NCBI GenBank assembly: GCA_964420975.1
Contig: CAYQVH010000007.1
Coordinates: 62,001 to 126,000 of the forward strand
DNA: 64,000 bases
DNA from: Accumulibacter sp964420975
Lineage (GTDB): Bacteria; Pseudomonadota; Gammaproteobacteria; Burkholderiales; Rhodocyclaceae
Direction: 5' to 3'
Within the stretch, counting starts at the first letter, position 1, and each line of letters opens with the position of its first letter. This document shows, piece after piece, positions 52,177-59,670 of this stretch. The notes beneath the pieces were generated by a model. That model searched no databases, was not told the DNA's origin, and was given only the letters and a program-made list of their open reading frames with translations. The translations under genes and the position numbers were made by a program.

Positions 52177-52369
52177 CTCATTCTCCTGAACGTGGCTTGG
52201 AGGTGAAGCACGAGGGTCGAGCGCTGATACGGACGCGCGGCAGGGCGATTATAGGCCGGTTGCGGAAGGCAACGGCTGCAGTGCCGGCTGGCCGAAGCGC
52301 TACACATCTCGACGCGGACGCTGGAAGGGCGGAGACTGTTACGAGAAAGGGTGATCTGGCTCCGCAAGT

Positions 52370-52909
52370 AGTGTGGAATGAAGGTGGGAGAGCGGTGTGC
52401 GGTATCTGGGGCTTATCTGACGACGATCAGGACGTGGTTGGCCCGGGCCAAGCGGAAGAAGAGCGTTCGCTGGAAGAGAAGCCCCGGGGCCGAGTTCTTC
52501 TGGGGGACGAAACGGCGCCGCGGGGCGAAAGGCGTTTTGCAATCGCCGAGGGCCGCATCCCTAGCGAACGCTTTATCACCTTCCTGGTCCCGTTGATCGA
52601 AAGGGCCGGGCGCAAGATCTTCCTGATCGTCGATAAGCTGCGGCTTTATCATGCCAAGTTCGTGCGCGAATGGCTCGAACCCCGGAAAGACCCAATCAAA
52701 GTGGCTTACCTGCCGCCCTACGCCCCGGAATCCCTCCCGACGAATACCTCAACCGGAATTTCAAGACCGCTCTGCGGTCGGGCCCCGCGAGCTCCAACAA
52801 GGCATCCCTGCTCCAGAACGCCGTGACCTTCATGACCTTCCTGTCCAGAATACCCGAAAGAGTCATCGCCTCTTTCAAACACCCCGCCGCACGCGATGCC
52901 TCAGCGTGA
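52370..52909 (+). pseudogene. decayed IS630-family transposase remnant
   Basis: Broken pieces of a DDE transposase are spread over several frames. GDETAP (first Asp region) and ERAGRKIFLIVDKLRLYHAKFVREWLEP...LPPYAPE (second Asp) are in one frame. The final Glu region PDEYLN and the tail (SNKASLLQNAVTFMTFLSRIPERV...SFKHPAAR) are one base out of frame, with the break near 52733. An additional fragment (LTTIRTWLARAKRKKS) is in a third frame. The stretch between GDET and FITFL is far shorter than normal, so there is also a deletion. The N-terminal 100 or so residues are absent. I could not define both terminal repeats. Confidence 0.8.
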
Positions 52910-53015
52910 GTTTACGGGCCGGGCTAATAAAACTCCGGTGAGAACGGCTCGCTCGGCCGTGCCTTCCTTGGGCGAAACGACTTGTTCTTCCGCCAGCAGC
53001 GACAGCGAGCAGCGC

Positions 53016-53045
53016 TTGGGTGTTGTCCAGGGCATCTGATAGAAT
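53016..53045 (+). promoter_or_regulatory. promoter of tRNA-Ser
   Basis: TTGGGT (53016-53021) and TAGAAT (53040-53045) are 18 bases apart. The expected start near 53052 lies just before the mature 5' end at 53058. Confidence 0.5.
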
Positions 53046-53057
53046 CCGCCGCTTCCT

Positions 53058-53148
53058 GGAGAGATGGATGAGTGGTTTAAGTCGCACGCCTGGAAAGCGT
53101 GTGTGGGATCATCTCCCACCGCGGGTTCGAATCCCGCTCTCTCCGCCA
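53058..53148 (+). tRNA. tRNA-Ser (anticodon GGA)
   Basis: The acceptor arms GGAGAGA (53058-53064) and TCTCTCC (53138-53144) pair fully, followed by G73 and an encoded CCA (53146-53148). The anticodon stem CACGC/GCGTG encloses CTGGAAA with anticodon GGA at 53092-53094. A long variable arm (GTGGGATCATCTCCCAC) and a T-loop GTTCGAATC are present, as expected for a serine tRNA, which reads UCC and UCU codons. Total length is 91 bases. A weak GTGCCG/CGGCAC hairpin follows at about 53162-53183. Confidence 0.97.
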
Positions 53149-53230
53149 GCAATGCCGTCGAGTGCCGGAGGGGGTTGCGGCACCAGCGCGACGCGGGTGG
53201 TCGTGGTGGTCTGACCGTTGTGGCTGCGGT

Positions 53231-53710
53231 TCAGGTAGGCGCCAGGATCTGATCGAGGAAGCGGACGACCAAAGGCCCAACCGCCGGGTCGCGCGTGCCG
53301 GCGATGTTGAGGGTGACCACTCGCGGTCCACTTTCCGGGTTGGCGAGGAATCTCGAAAGCCGGAATACGTTGTCCTCCTCGCGCAAGTGCAGCCATGGCT
53401 TCCGGTAATACTCGGCAAAGACGGCGGTCAGCTCGGAGCCGCCGGTGAGTGGTCCGGAAAGGGTAAAGATAACCGTCGCGTCACTGTCTCGCACATTCCA
53501 TTCCGTGCGCTGCCGATATTTTCGACTAGGTGTTTCGTGCAGCGCATAACGCGTGTCGATGGGCCCGTCCTCGGCGCGTCGGCCCCGAGGACACCAACCG
53601 CCATGGGGGATTCCATGTGTGATGGCCCAGTCCAGGGCGGCCCGGTCGGCCCCGGTTTGCCCTCCCGAGACCATGCGAAAGCCGGGGGGCAGGGCAAATC
53701 TACCGGACAT
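53231..53710 (-). CDS. cpYpsA-related SLOG/putative molybdenum carrier family protein
   Basis: This 159-residue protein has the family's glycine-rich start FRMVSGGQTGADRAALDWAI, the GGWCPRGRRAEDG segment and late LNIAGTRDP, matching the circularly permuted YpsA group that databases name putative molybdenum carrier. These Rossmann-like proteins probably bind nucleotides; a link to molybdenum comes only from the family name, and some group members are suggested to act in conflict or stress systems. It lies beside a tRNA and runs towards it, as isolated genes of this type sometimes do. Confidence 0.82.
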   Translation of the reverse strand: MSGRFALPPGFRMVSGGQTGADRAALDWAITHGIPHGGWCPRGRRAEDGPIDTRYALHETPSRKYRQRTEWNVRDSDATVIFTLSGPLTGGSELTAVFAEYYRKPWLHLREEDNVFRLSRFLANPESGPRVVTLNIAGTRDPAVGPLVVRFLDQILAPT

Positions 53711-53801
53711 GGGAGTCTCCAGTATTCGCTGACTGTGGCTATTGTAACGAGTGCTGTCTCCGTTGCCAGCCGCATGTTGTGCGTGTTCGTTTGAGGGCGA
53801 C

Positions 53802-55796
53802 GTGCCGTTTCGCTTGAGTCCGCTTGCCGTGCCGTCGGTACTGGCCGTGGTCGCCGGGTGGATGGGGGCGGTGGTCGCCTTGCACCATCCTCTTTGGCCG
53901 GGCGCGCTGACCCTGGCTTTTGTCGCGGCCAGCGTCGGCTTTTTCTTGCGGCCCGATTACTGTCCGATCGTGTTGCCGGCGCTGCTTCCGCTTGGCAACT
54001 GGTCGCCGTGGACCGGCTGGCTCGCTATGGAGGAGTTCGACCTGTTCGTCTTGGCCGCCGTCGCCGGAGGTAACGCGCGATTCGCCGTCAGCGAGCGATT
54101 TCGTACGGCGGCTGTCAAGGGCGTCGGCGATACCGAACCTGCGCCGTCGAACCCGAATTCGCGACTTGAGCAGCTCGCCGGATTGTGCTGGCTACTGCTG
54201 GGAATCTCTTGGCTGTTGGCGTGCGGTCGGGGCCTGGTCGACGCCGGGGGGCTTCCGAAACACTGGTTTGAGGGCTACGAGGAACCCTTGAATACCGTGC
54301 GGGTGGCGAAAAGTTTCCTCTTCGTTCTCCTTCTGTTGCCACTGGTGCGCTGGCTGTTGCGAGCGGAAAGTGATCGCTTCGCGCGCGGTCTCGTCGTCGG
54401 CGTTGCTTGTGGGTTGGCGCTGGTGAGCGTAGCCGTTGTCTGGGAACGCGCGGGCCATCCGGGACTTGTCGAATTTTCGATCCCGTATCGCGCGACGGCG
54501 CTGTTCTGGGAAATGCACGTCGGCGGGGCGGCCGTCGACGGTTTCCTGGTCCTGGCGCTGCCGTTTGCCGTTTGCGCTACGCGTTGCGCGCCAACTTTTC
54601 GTCGCTGGCTACTCGCCGCATCGCTTTCGCTGCTCGCTAGCTACGCTTGCCTGACAACCTTCTCCCGGGTCGTTTATGGCGGTGTCTTGCTGACGCTCGG
54701 CCTGCTCGTGGCCAGCCTTTCGGCTCCGCCATGGTCGCCACGAGACCTGTTGCAAGCAAATCGCGGTCGGTGCGGTTTGATCGCTTCCCCGCCGCGCTGG
54801 CGGAAGTGGGGCAACCGCGGGCTACTCTTGCTGGTCGCTGTCGAGGCGGCGGTCGTCATCGGGCTGGGCGACTTCATGCGTCAGCGACTGTCAAGCAGTG
54901 AGCACGATCTGGGCGGTCGTTTGCAGCACTGGCGGGAGGCTGTCAGCCTACTCGATAGCGCCACTGCGCTCCTCTTCGGCAAGGGGATGGGCCGTTTTCC
55001 TGCGGTCTACTCACAGACCGTTGCCGAACGGCAGATGCCGGGCCGACTGAGCCTTGTCGACGACACGAGGGGAAGCCACTTGGCTTTGCAGACGCCGGCA
55101 ACGACGCGTCGTCAGGGAACGTTCGAGCTGCTACAGCGTATTCCACTCGCCGGCGACAGTTATCTGCTGACGATGGATGTACGTGCGCCAAGCGTGGTGA
55201 ATCTGGGTGTTGGTGTGTGTCGCAGACACTTGCTCTACGACGCGGCGTGCGTGCGCGGTGAATTGTTGGTCACCGCCGACGACGCTTGGCGTCGCGTTGC
55301 CGCGTTGCTGGCGGCCGAGCGACTCGCCGTGCCCTGGTGGCAGCCGTTTACGGGTTTCCTGACTCTGCGCCTGGAAGACCCGGCGGCAACCGTGGAGATC
55401 GATAACCTGAGTCTACGCGATGCTTCAGGTCGCAACCTGATCGCCAATGGCAGCTTTTCGAGCGGCATGGCGCACTGGTATTTCGCCAGTCGCCACGACT
55501 TTCTGCCCTGGCATGTCGACAATCTCCTGCTCGAGGTGCTGATCGAACAAGGAGTGCTTGGTCTGGTGGCGTTTCTTGGCGTGCTCGTAGCCGCAATAGC
55601 CAATCTGCTCGTCGGTCGGGGGCACGATCACTGGCTGGCGCCGTACCTCTTGGCAGCGATCGCGTCAGCGCTTGCGATCGGTCTTCTGGTCAGTTTGCTC
55701 GACATGCCTCGAACGGCGTTCCTTTTTTTTCTGCTGGTGGGTGTTGCCCTTTCGCTCGACGGACGCCGGAGTTCCTGCCGCGCCGGCGATGTCTGA
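53802..55796 (+). CDS. O-antigen ligase/polymerase-like membrane protein with inserted carbohydrate-binding-like domain
   Basis: This protein of about 664 residues has roughly ten membrane segments in the first 370 residues. A periplasmic block runs from about 415 to 580, and three more hydrophobic segments follow. The block starts with the O-antigen-ligase-like motif LFGKGMGRFP. It then contains a beta-rich stretch (SHLALQTPATTRRQGTFELLQRIPLAGDSYLLTMDVRAP...TLRLEDPAATVEIDNLSLRDASGRNLIANGSFSSGMAHW), reminiscent of CBM-type jelly rolls. GDFMRQRLSSSEHDLGGRLQHWREAVSLL is typical of Wzy/WaaL loops. Start GTG 53802 follows GAGGGCGAC; ATG 53751 in the divergent gap is possible. The role in EPS polymerisation or lipid-linked transfer is inferred. 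Confidence 0.8.
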   Translation: MPFRLSPLAVPSVLAVVAGWMGAVVALHHPLWPGALTLAFVAASVGFFLRPDYCPIVLPALLPLGNWSPWTGWLAMEEFDLFVLAAVAGGNARFAVSERFRTAAVKGVGDTEPAPSNPNSRLEQLAGLCWLLLGISWLLACGRGLVDAGGLPKHWFEGYEEPLNTVRVAKSFLFVLLLLPLVRWLLRAESDRFARGLVVGVACGLALVSVAVVWERAGHPGLVEFSIPYRATALFWEMHVGGAAVDGFLVLALPFAVCATRCAPTFRRWLLAASLSLLASYACLTTFSRVVYGGVLLTLGLLVASLSAPPWSPRDLLQANRGRCGLIASPPRWRKWGNRGLLLLVAVEAAVVIGLGDFMRQRLSSSEHDLGGRLQHWREAVSLLDSATALLFGKGMGRFPAVYSQTVAERQMPGRLSLVDDTRGSHLALQTPATTRRQGTFELLQRIPLAGDSYLLTMDVRAPSVVNLGVGVCRRHLLYDAACVRGELLVTADDAWRRVAALLAAERLAVPWWQPFTGFLTLRLEDPAATVEIDNLSLRDASGRNLIANGSFSSGMAHWYFASRHDFLPWHVDNLLLEVLIEQGVLGLVAFLGVLVAAIANLLVGRGHDHWLAPYLLAAIASALAIGLLVSLLDMPRTAFLFFLLVGVALSLDGRRSSCRAGDV

Positions 55797-55868
55797 AACG
55801 ATCCGATCCGACGGTGCAGTGAGCGCTCATGAACTCGGGATGATGATAAAGATACACGAAATTTCAGT

Positions 55869-55883
55869 TGGTTACGATGTTGC
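55869..55883 (+). promoter_or_regulatory. probable sigma-54 promoter of the sugar transferase/prs gene group
   Basis: TGG (55869-55871) and TTGC (55880-55883) have the exact GG-N10-GC spacing of sigma-54 promoters. The -12 element is a full match; the -24 is TGGTTAC. Transcription would start around 55895, 210 bases before the gene at 56104. In the 307-base gap 55797-56103 I see this promoter and the following hairpin but no gene. Confidence 0.5.
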
Positions 55884-55894
55884 GTGTCAACCCG

Positions 55895-55917
55895 TCGCTT
55901 ACCTCGACGGTAAGCGA
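55895..55917 (+). promoter_or_regulatory. 9-bp perfect hairpin at the expected transcript start
   Basis: TCGCTTACC (55895-55903) and GGTAAGCGA (55909-55917) are perfect complements around a TCGAC loop. The first base coincides with the start expected from the sigma-54-like promoter at 55869, so it would cap the mRNA with a 5' stem-loop. It could instead be a protein-binding palindrome. Confidence 0.55.
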
Positions 55918-56103
55918 TCCGGTCCGCCGCGCGCCGTCTTTTTCTTCGTCCACCGCTTGTGCATTAGGTCACGGTCCGCCTGTTTGCCGGGTGGTAGCCT
56001 TGAAACTGTCGCTGTTGGATGCTTTGATGTCGATACGAAGGCCGTTTCGACCTAAGGCAAAGACAGGACACGTTCTCAGGTTCTTGCTTGCGAGGGTTCG
56101 ATC

Positions 56104-57486
56104 GTGATCAAAGTATTCAACCACTGGTTTCATCGGAAGACCATCGCTCAGGTGACGCTTGACCTGATGTTTCCCATCGTGTGCGTCATACTCGCCGCCG
56201 CGTGGATCGAGCGGGGAGGGCGGTTGGCACTCGACAAGGTGGCCTTCTACGCCGTCGTCTTTGCTCTGACGATGATCATGCTTAATGCCTGGCTTGGGAT
56301 CTATCAGCGGGTTCATGACCGCACGCGTAGTGAGACTCAGGCGCGTGCCGTACTGTCGCTCTATCTGGCGATTCCGCTTGCGTACGTGGTGTTTTCGGTG
56401 CTCGCGGTCGCCGAAGTGGATCGTGGTTTTCTCCTCCTTTCAGGGTTGGCGGCGCTCTTCGCGACCCTGGTGCACCGCGTACACTCGGCGCATAGTCGGA
56501 CAGGCTATCTGTTGAATCGACGCGTCCTCGTCTTTGGGGTCGGTGAGGACGCGGAAAATGTCGGTCGGGTGCTCCGCAAGTCGGATCCCGACCTGGATAT
56601 CGTGGGTTTCTACCCAAGTCCGACCGATACCGAGGTGGTGGTGCCGACGCAGGTCGTGCTGTCGCAGGCCATGTCGCTTTCCGACACGGCGCACTCGTTG
56701 AAGGTCGACGAAATCATCGTCGCCGTTCGCGAGCGTCGTGGGGGCGCGCTGCCCTTGCGCGAGCTGCTGGAGTGCAAGCTGTCGGGAGTCAAGGTGCTTG
56801 ACTTGGCAAGCTATTTCGAGCGTGCCCTGGGGCAGATCCGGATCGACTCCCTGCGCGTGAGCTGGCTGATCTTTGGTGACGGATTTCGCCAAACGTGGCG
56901 TCGTGCCTTGGTCAAACGAATCTTCGACATCGCCGCGGCGTCGGTTCTCCTCGTTCTTGCGCTTCCTGTGATGCTGCTGGTTTCAATTTTGATCGTTCTC
57001 GAAGACGGCTTTCCGATTTTCTACCGTCAGGAGCGCGTCGGTCTCGAGGGGCGGTTGTTCAAGGTCGTGAAGTTTCGCAGCATGCGCAACGATGCCGAGA
57101 GCGACGGCCGCCCGCGCTGGGCGACGGCGGATGACGACCGGGTCACGCGTGTTGGCCGCTGGATCCGCCGCTTGCGAATCGACGAACTGCCGCAGCTGTG
57201 GAGTGTCCTTACGGGTGACATGAGCCTCGTCGGACCGCGTCCGGAACGACCGTTCTTCGTCGATCAGCTGACGCGCGACATTCCTTTCTACGCCGTTCGC
57301 CACAGCGTCAAGCCGGGAGTTACTGGCTGGGCCCAGGTCAGCTATCACTATGGCGCGACGGTAGACGATTCGGTTCAGAAGCTGCAGTACGATCTGTACT
57401 ACGTCAAGAATCACACTTTGTTTCTCGATATCATCATTCTCTTCCAGACCGTCGGCGTCGTCCTGACCGGCAAGGGGGCTCGATAG
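56104..57486 (+). CDS. XrtA-system initiating sugar transferase (TIGR03013/EpsB-like)
   Basis: This 460-residue polyprenyl-phosphate glycosyl-1-phosphate transferase starts EPS repeat-unit synthesis on the lipid carrier. The N-terminus has about four membrane segments; a nucleotide-binding-like domain follows (VLVFGVGEDAENVGRVLRKSDPDLDIVGFYPS), then a membrane hairpin (FDIAAASVLLVLALPVMLLVSILIVL). The catalytic domain has PIFYRQERVGLEGRLFKVVKFRSMRNDAE...RWIRRLRIDELPQLWSVLTGDMSLVGPRPERP, which is diagnostic of the family. GTG 56104 is the start. It is the first gene of a group with prsK, prsR and prsT. Confidence 0.93.
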   Translation: MIKVFNHWFHRKTIAQVTLDLMFPIVCVILAAAWIERGGRLALDKVAFYAVVFALTMIMLNAWLGIYQRVHDRTRSETQARAVLSLYLAIPLAYVVFSVLAVAEVDRGFLLLSGLAALFATLVHRVHSAHSRTGYLLNRRVLVFGVGEDAENVGRVLRKSDPDLDIVGFYPSPTDTEVVVPTQVVLSQAMSLSDTAHSLKVDEIIVAVRERRGGALPLRELLECKLSGVKVLDLASYFERALGQIRIDSLRVSWLIFGDGFRQTWRRALVKRIFDIAAASVLLVLALPVMLLVSILIVLEDGFPIFYRQERVGLEGRLFKVVKFRSMRNDAESDGRPRWATADDDRVTRVGRWIRRLRIDELPQLWSVLTGDMSLVGPRPERPFFVDQLTRDIPFYAVRHSVKPGVTGWAQVSYHYGATVDDSVQKLQYDLYYVKNHTLFLDIIILFQTVGVVLTGKGAR

Positions 57487-57494
57487 GGTCTCCG

Positions 57495-57518
57495 CGGTCG
57501 GCGGCGCAACGCCGACCG
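57495..57518 (+). other. GC-rich 9-bp hairpin between the sugar transferase and prsK
   Basis: CGGTCGGCG (57495-57503) and CGCCGACCG (57510-57518) pair perfectly around GCGCAA. A weak T-run follows (ATTTGG), so it could attenuate read-through into prsK or stabilise the upstream mRNA end. Confidence 0.5.
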
Positions 57519-57549
57519 GTGTCCATTTGGAGGCAGGACCCAGATCGTG

Positions 57550-59670
57550 ATGGATAGCAAAATGGCAGTGCTTGCGGCGTGGAGCTACGGTCTGGCCGGC
57601 TTTCTTGCCGCGTTCTTGTTGCTCTACGTCGTTTCCGGTTGGCGGACGAGTGGTCGCAGTCGGGCGATGTGCTCCGCGGTCGCCGTCTCGGCGCTCTGGG
57701 GAATGCTCGGTCTCGCCTTCGCGCTGACCCAGCAGCGCCTTTTTCTTGCTGCCAGTTTGCTCGTCGATCCTCTACGTTGTGGTATCTGGTACGTCTTTCT
57801 GCTGATCTTGATCCGGCCGGAGGACAACGAAGTCGGGGCATGGCAGCGACGATTTCGCTGGCTGGGCAGCATTGGCGGGGTGCTCACGATCAGTGATTTC
57901 CTTGCCCAGGCGATTGTCGTCTCGGGCGTCGATCTTGCGTTGTTGCCGGTGCCACCGCAGCGCGCTGCCTTGTTTGCGTCGCTGGCGATGAATGTATTTG
58001 GTCTGTTGTTGATCGAACAGCTGTATCGCAAGGTATCGCCGGATTTCCGCTGGAGCATCAAGCCGTTATGCCTGGGGCTGGGTGGCGCTTTCCTGTTTGA
58101 TCTCTACCTTTTTTCTGATGCGTTGCTGTTCAGTCGGATCGACGCCGATGCTTTCAGCATTCGCGGCTTTGCGCACGCCGTGGGCCTGCCGCTGATCGCC
58201 TTGTCGGCAGCGCGCAGCCACGACTGGAAGCGACGTTTGGTGATGTCGCAGCGGGCGGCGCTGCAGTCGGTGACGCTCGTCATGGTTGGCGTCTACCTGC
58301 TGTTTATGGCGTCGGCGGGTTACTACGTCCGCTTTTTCGGCGGCGAGTGGGGGCGGGCAGTGCAGATGGCGCTGCTCTTCGCCGCGCTGCTGGTTCTGGT
58401 CGCGCTGACGCTTTCGGGTTCGATGCGGTCGCGTTTGAGGGTTCAGGTCGGCAAGCATTTCTTCAGCTACCGTTACGACTATCGCGAAGAATGGCTGCGC
58501 TTTACGCAGACCTTGTCTTCGCAAGGCGGCTTCTCGGCGATGGGGCAGCAGGTTGTCCGCGGCCTCGCCGACATGGTCGAGAGCCCGGGCGGCGCGTTGT
58601 GGCTCAAGGATCCTTCGGGTCGATTCTTCGCTCAGGCGGCGTGCTGGAACATGCCCACGTCGTCGGCAACAGAGGACGGCGACACTTCGTTGTGCAACTT
58701 CCTGCTCGAAAGCGGCTGGGTGATCAACCTTGAGGAGTATCGCTCACTGCCGCGTCGATACGACGGCCTGTTGCTGCCGACTTGGTTGGTAGAGGTGCCC
58801 AATGCGTGGCTGGTCGTCCCGCTGACTACCGGCTCCGAGCTGATCGCCTTCGTCGTGCTGGCGACAGCGCGTACCCGGATCGATGTAAACTGGGAAGTGA
58901 ATGACCTCTTGAAGACGGCGGCGCGGCAGGCAGGAGCCTTCCTCGGTCAGATGCAAGCGAGCGAGGCGCTGCTGGAAGTCCGGAAGTTCGACTCGTTCAA
59001 CCGCATGTCCGCTTTTGTCGTCCACGATCTGAAGAATATCGTCACGCAGCTGCAGCTGATGCTCAGGAATGCTGAACGTCATCGTGGCAACCCCGATTTC
59101 CAGGAAGACATGTTGATGACGGTTGAGCATTCGGTAGAGCGGATGCGGCAACTGATGATGCAGTTGCGCGAGGGCGCTACGCCGTTGGACGGGCCGCGAG
59201 GAATCGATCTCGCCGACGTGCTGCGCCGGATTCAGAGTGCGAAAGCTGGGCAAGGACGGGAGATCGATCTGAACGTTGAGGATCGCCCGATGGCACGGGG
59301 GCACGAGGATCGTATCGAACGGGTGATGGGTCACTTGGTGCAGAATGCGCTCGACGCTACCGATGCCAGCGGACGTGTCTGGGTAAGACTCGCGCGCCAG
59401 GGGAATTTCGCACTGGTTGAGGTCGGCGATACCGGTCACGGCATGAGTCCAGAGTTTGTCCGCGAGCGCCTGTTCAAGCCTTTTCAGACGACCAAGCCAA
59501 CCGGAATGGGGATCGGTGCTTATGAGAGTTTTCAGTACGTACATGAACTTGGCGGCAGAGTGTCGGTAGATAGCGTCGTTGACGTGGGAACACAGGTAAA
59601 CCTCCTGCTGCCGCTTTTTGAACCCGGTACCAGCGGCAAACCGGCGGTACCCCTGAAGGAGTCGCAATGA
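57550..59670 (+). CDS. prsK: XrtA/PEP-CTERM system histidine kinase PrsK
   Basis: This 706-residue membrane kinase has about eight to nine hydrophobic segments in the first 295 residues. A GAF-like region follows at about 340-470 (GGALWLKDPSGRFFAQAACW). The H-box is VVHDLKNIVTQLQLML (His492), and the ATPase has VQNALDATDASG and DTGHGMSPEFVRERLFKPFQTTKPTGMGIGAYESFQYVHELGG. This layout is that of PrsK, sensor of the sigma-54-linked EPS regulon. It overlaps prsR by four bases. ATG 57550 follows directly on GTG 57547; either could start. The signal is unknown. Confidence 0.94.
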   Translation: MDSKMAVLAAWSYGLAGFLAAFLLLYVVSGWRTSGRSRAMCSAVAVSALWGMLGLAFALTQQRLFLAASLLVDPLRCGIWYVFLLILIRPEDNEVGAWQRRFRWLGSIGGVLTISDFLAQAIVVSGVDLALLPVPPQRAALFASLAMNVFGLLLIEQLYRKVSPDFRWSIKPLCLGLGGAFLFDLYLFSDALLFSRIDADAFSIRGFAHAVGLPLIALSAARSHDWKRRLVMSQRAALQSVTLVMVGVYLLFMASAGYYVRFFGGEWGRAVQMALLFAALLVLVALTLSGSMRSRLRVQVGKHFFSYRYDYREEWLRFTQTLSSQGGFSAMGQQVVRGLADMVESPGGALWLKDPSGRFFAQAACWNMPTSSATEDGDTSLCNFLLESGWVINLEEYRSLPRRYDGLLLPTWLVEVPNAWLVVPLTTGSELIAFVVLATARTRIDVNWEVNDLLKTAARQAGAFLGQMQASEALLEVRKFDSFNRMSAFVVHDLKNIVTQLQLMLRNAERHRGNPDFQEDMLMTVEHSVERMRQLMMQLREGATPLDGPRGIDLADVLRRIQSAKAGQGREIDLNVEDRPMARGHEDRIERVMGHLVQNALDATDASGRVWVRLARQGNFALVEVGDTGHGMSPEFVRERLFKPFQTTKPTGMGIGAYESFQYVHELGGRVSVDSVVDVGTQVNLLLPLFEPGTSGKPAVPLKESQ

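Noticed and set aside
53162..53183. GTGCCG/CGGCAC hairpin as terminator of tRNA-Ser
   Set aside because: Only 6 bp with a 10-base loop and no T-run, so terminator function is not supported.
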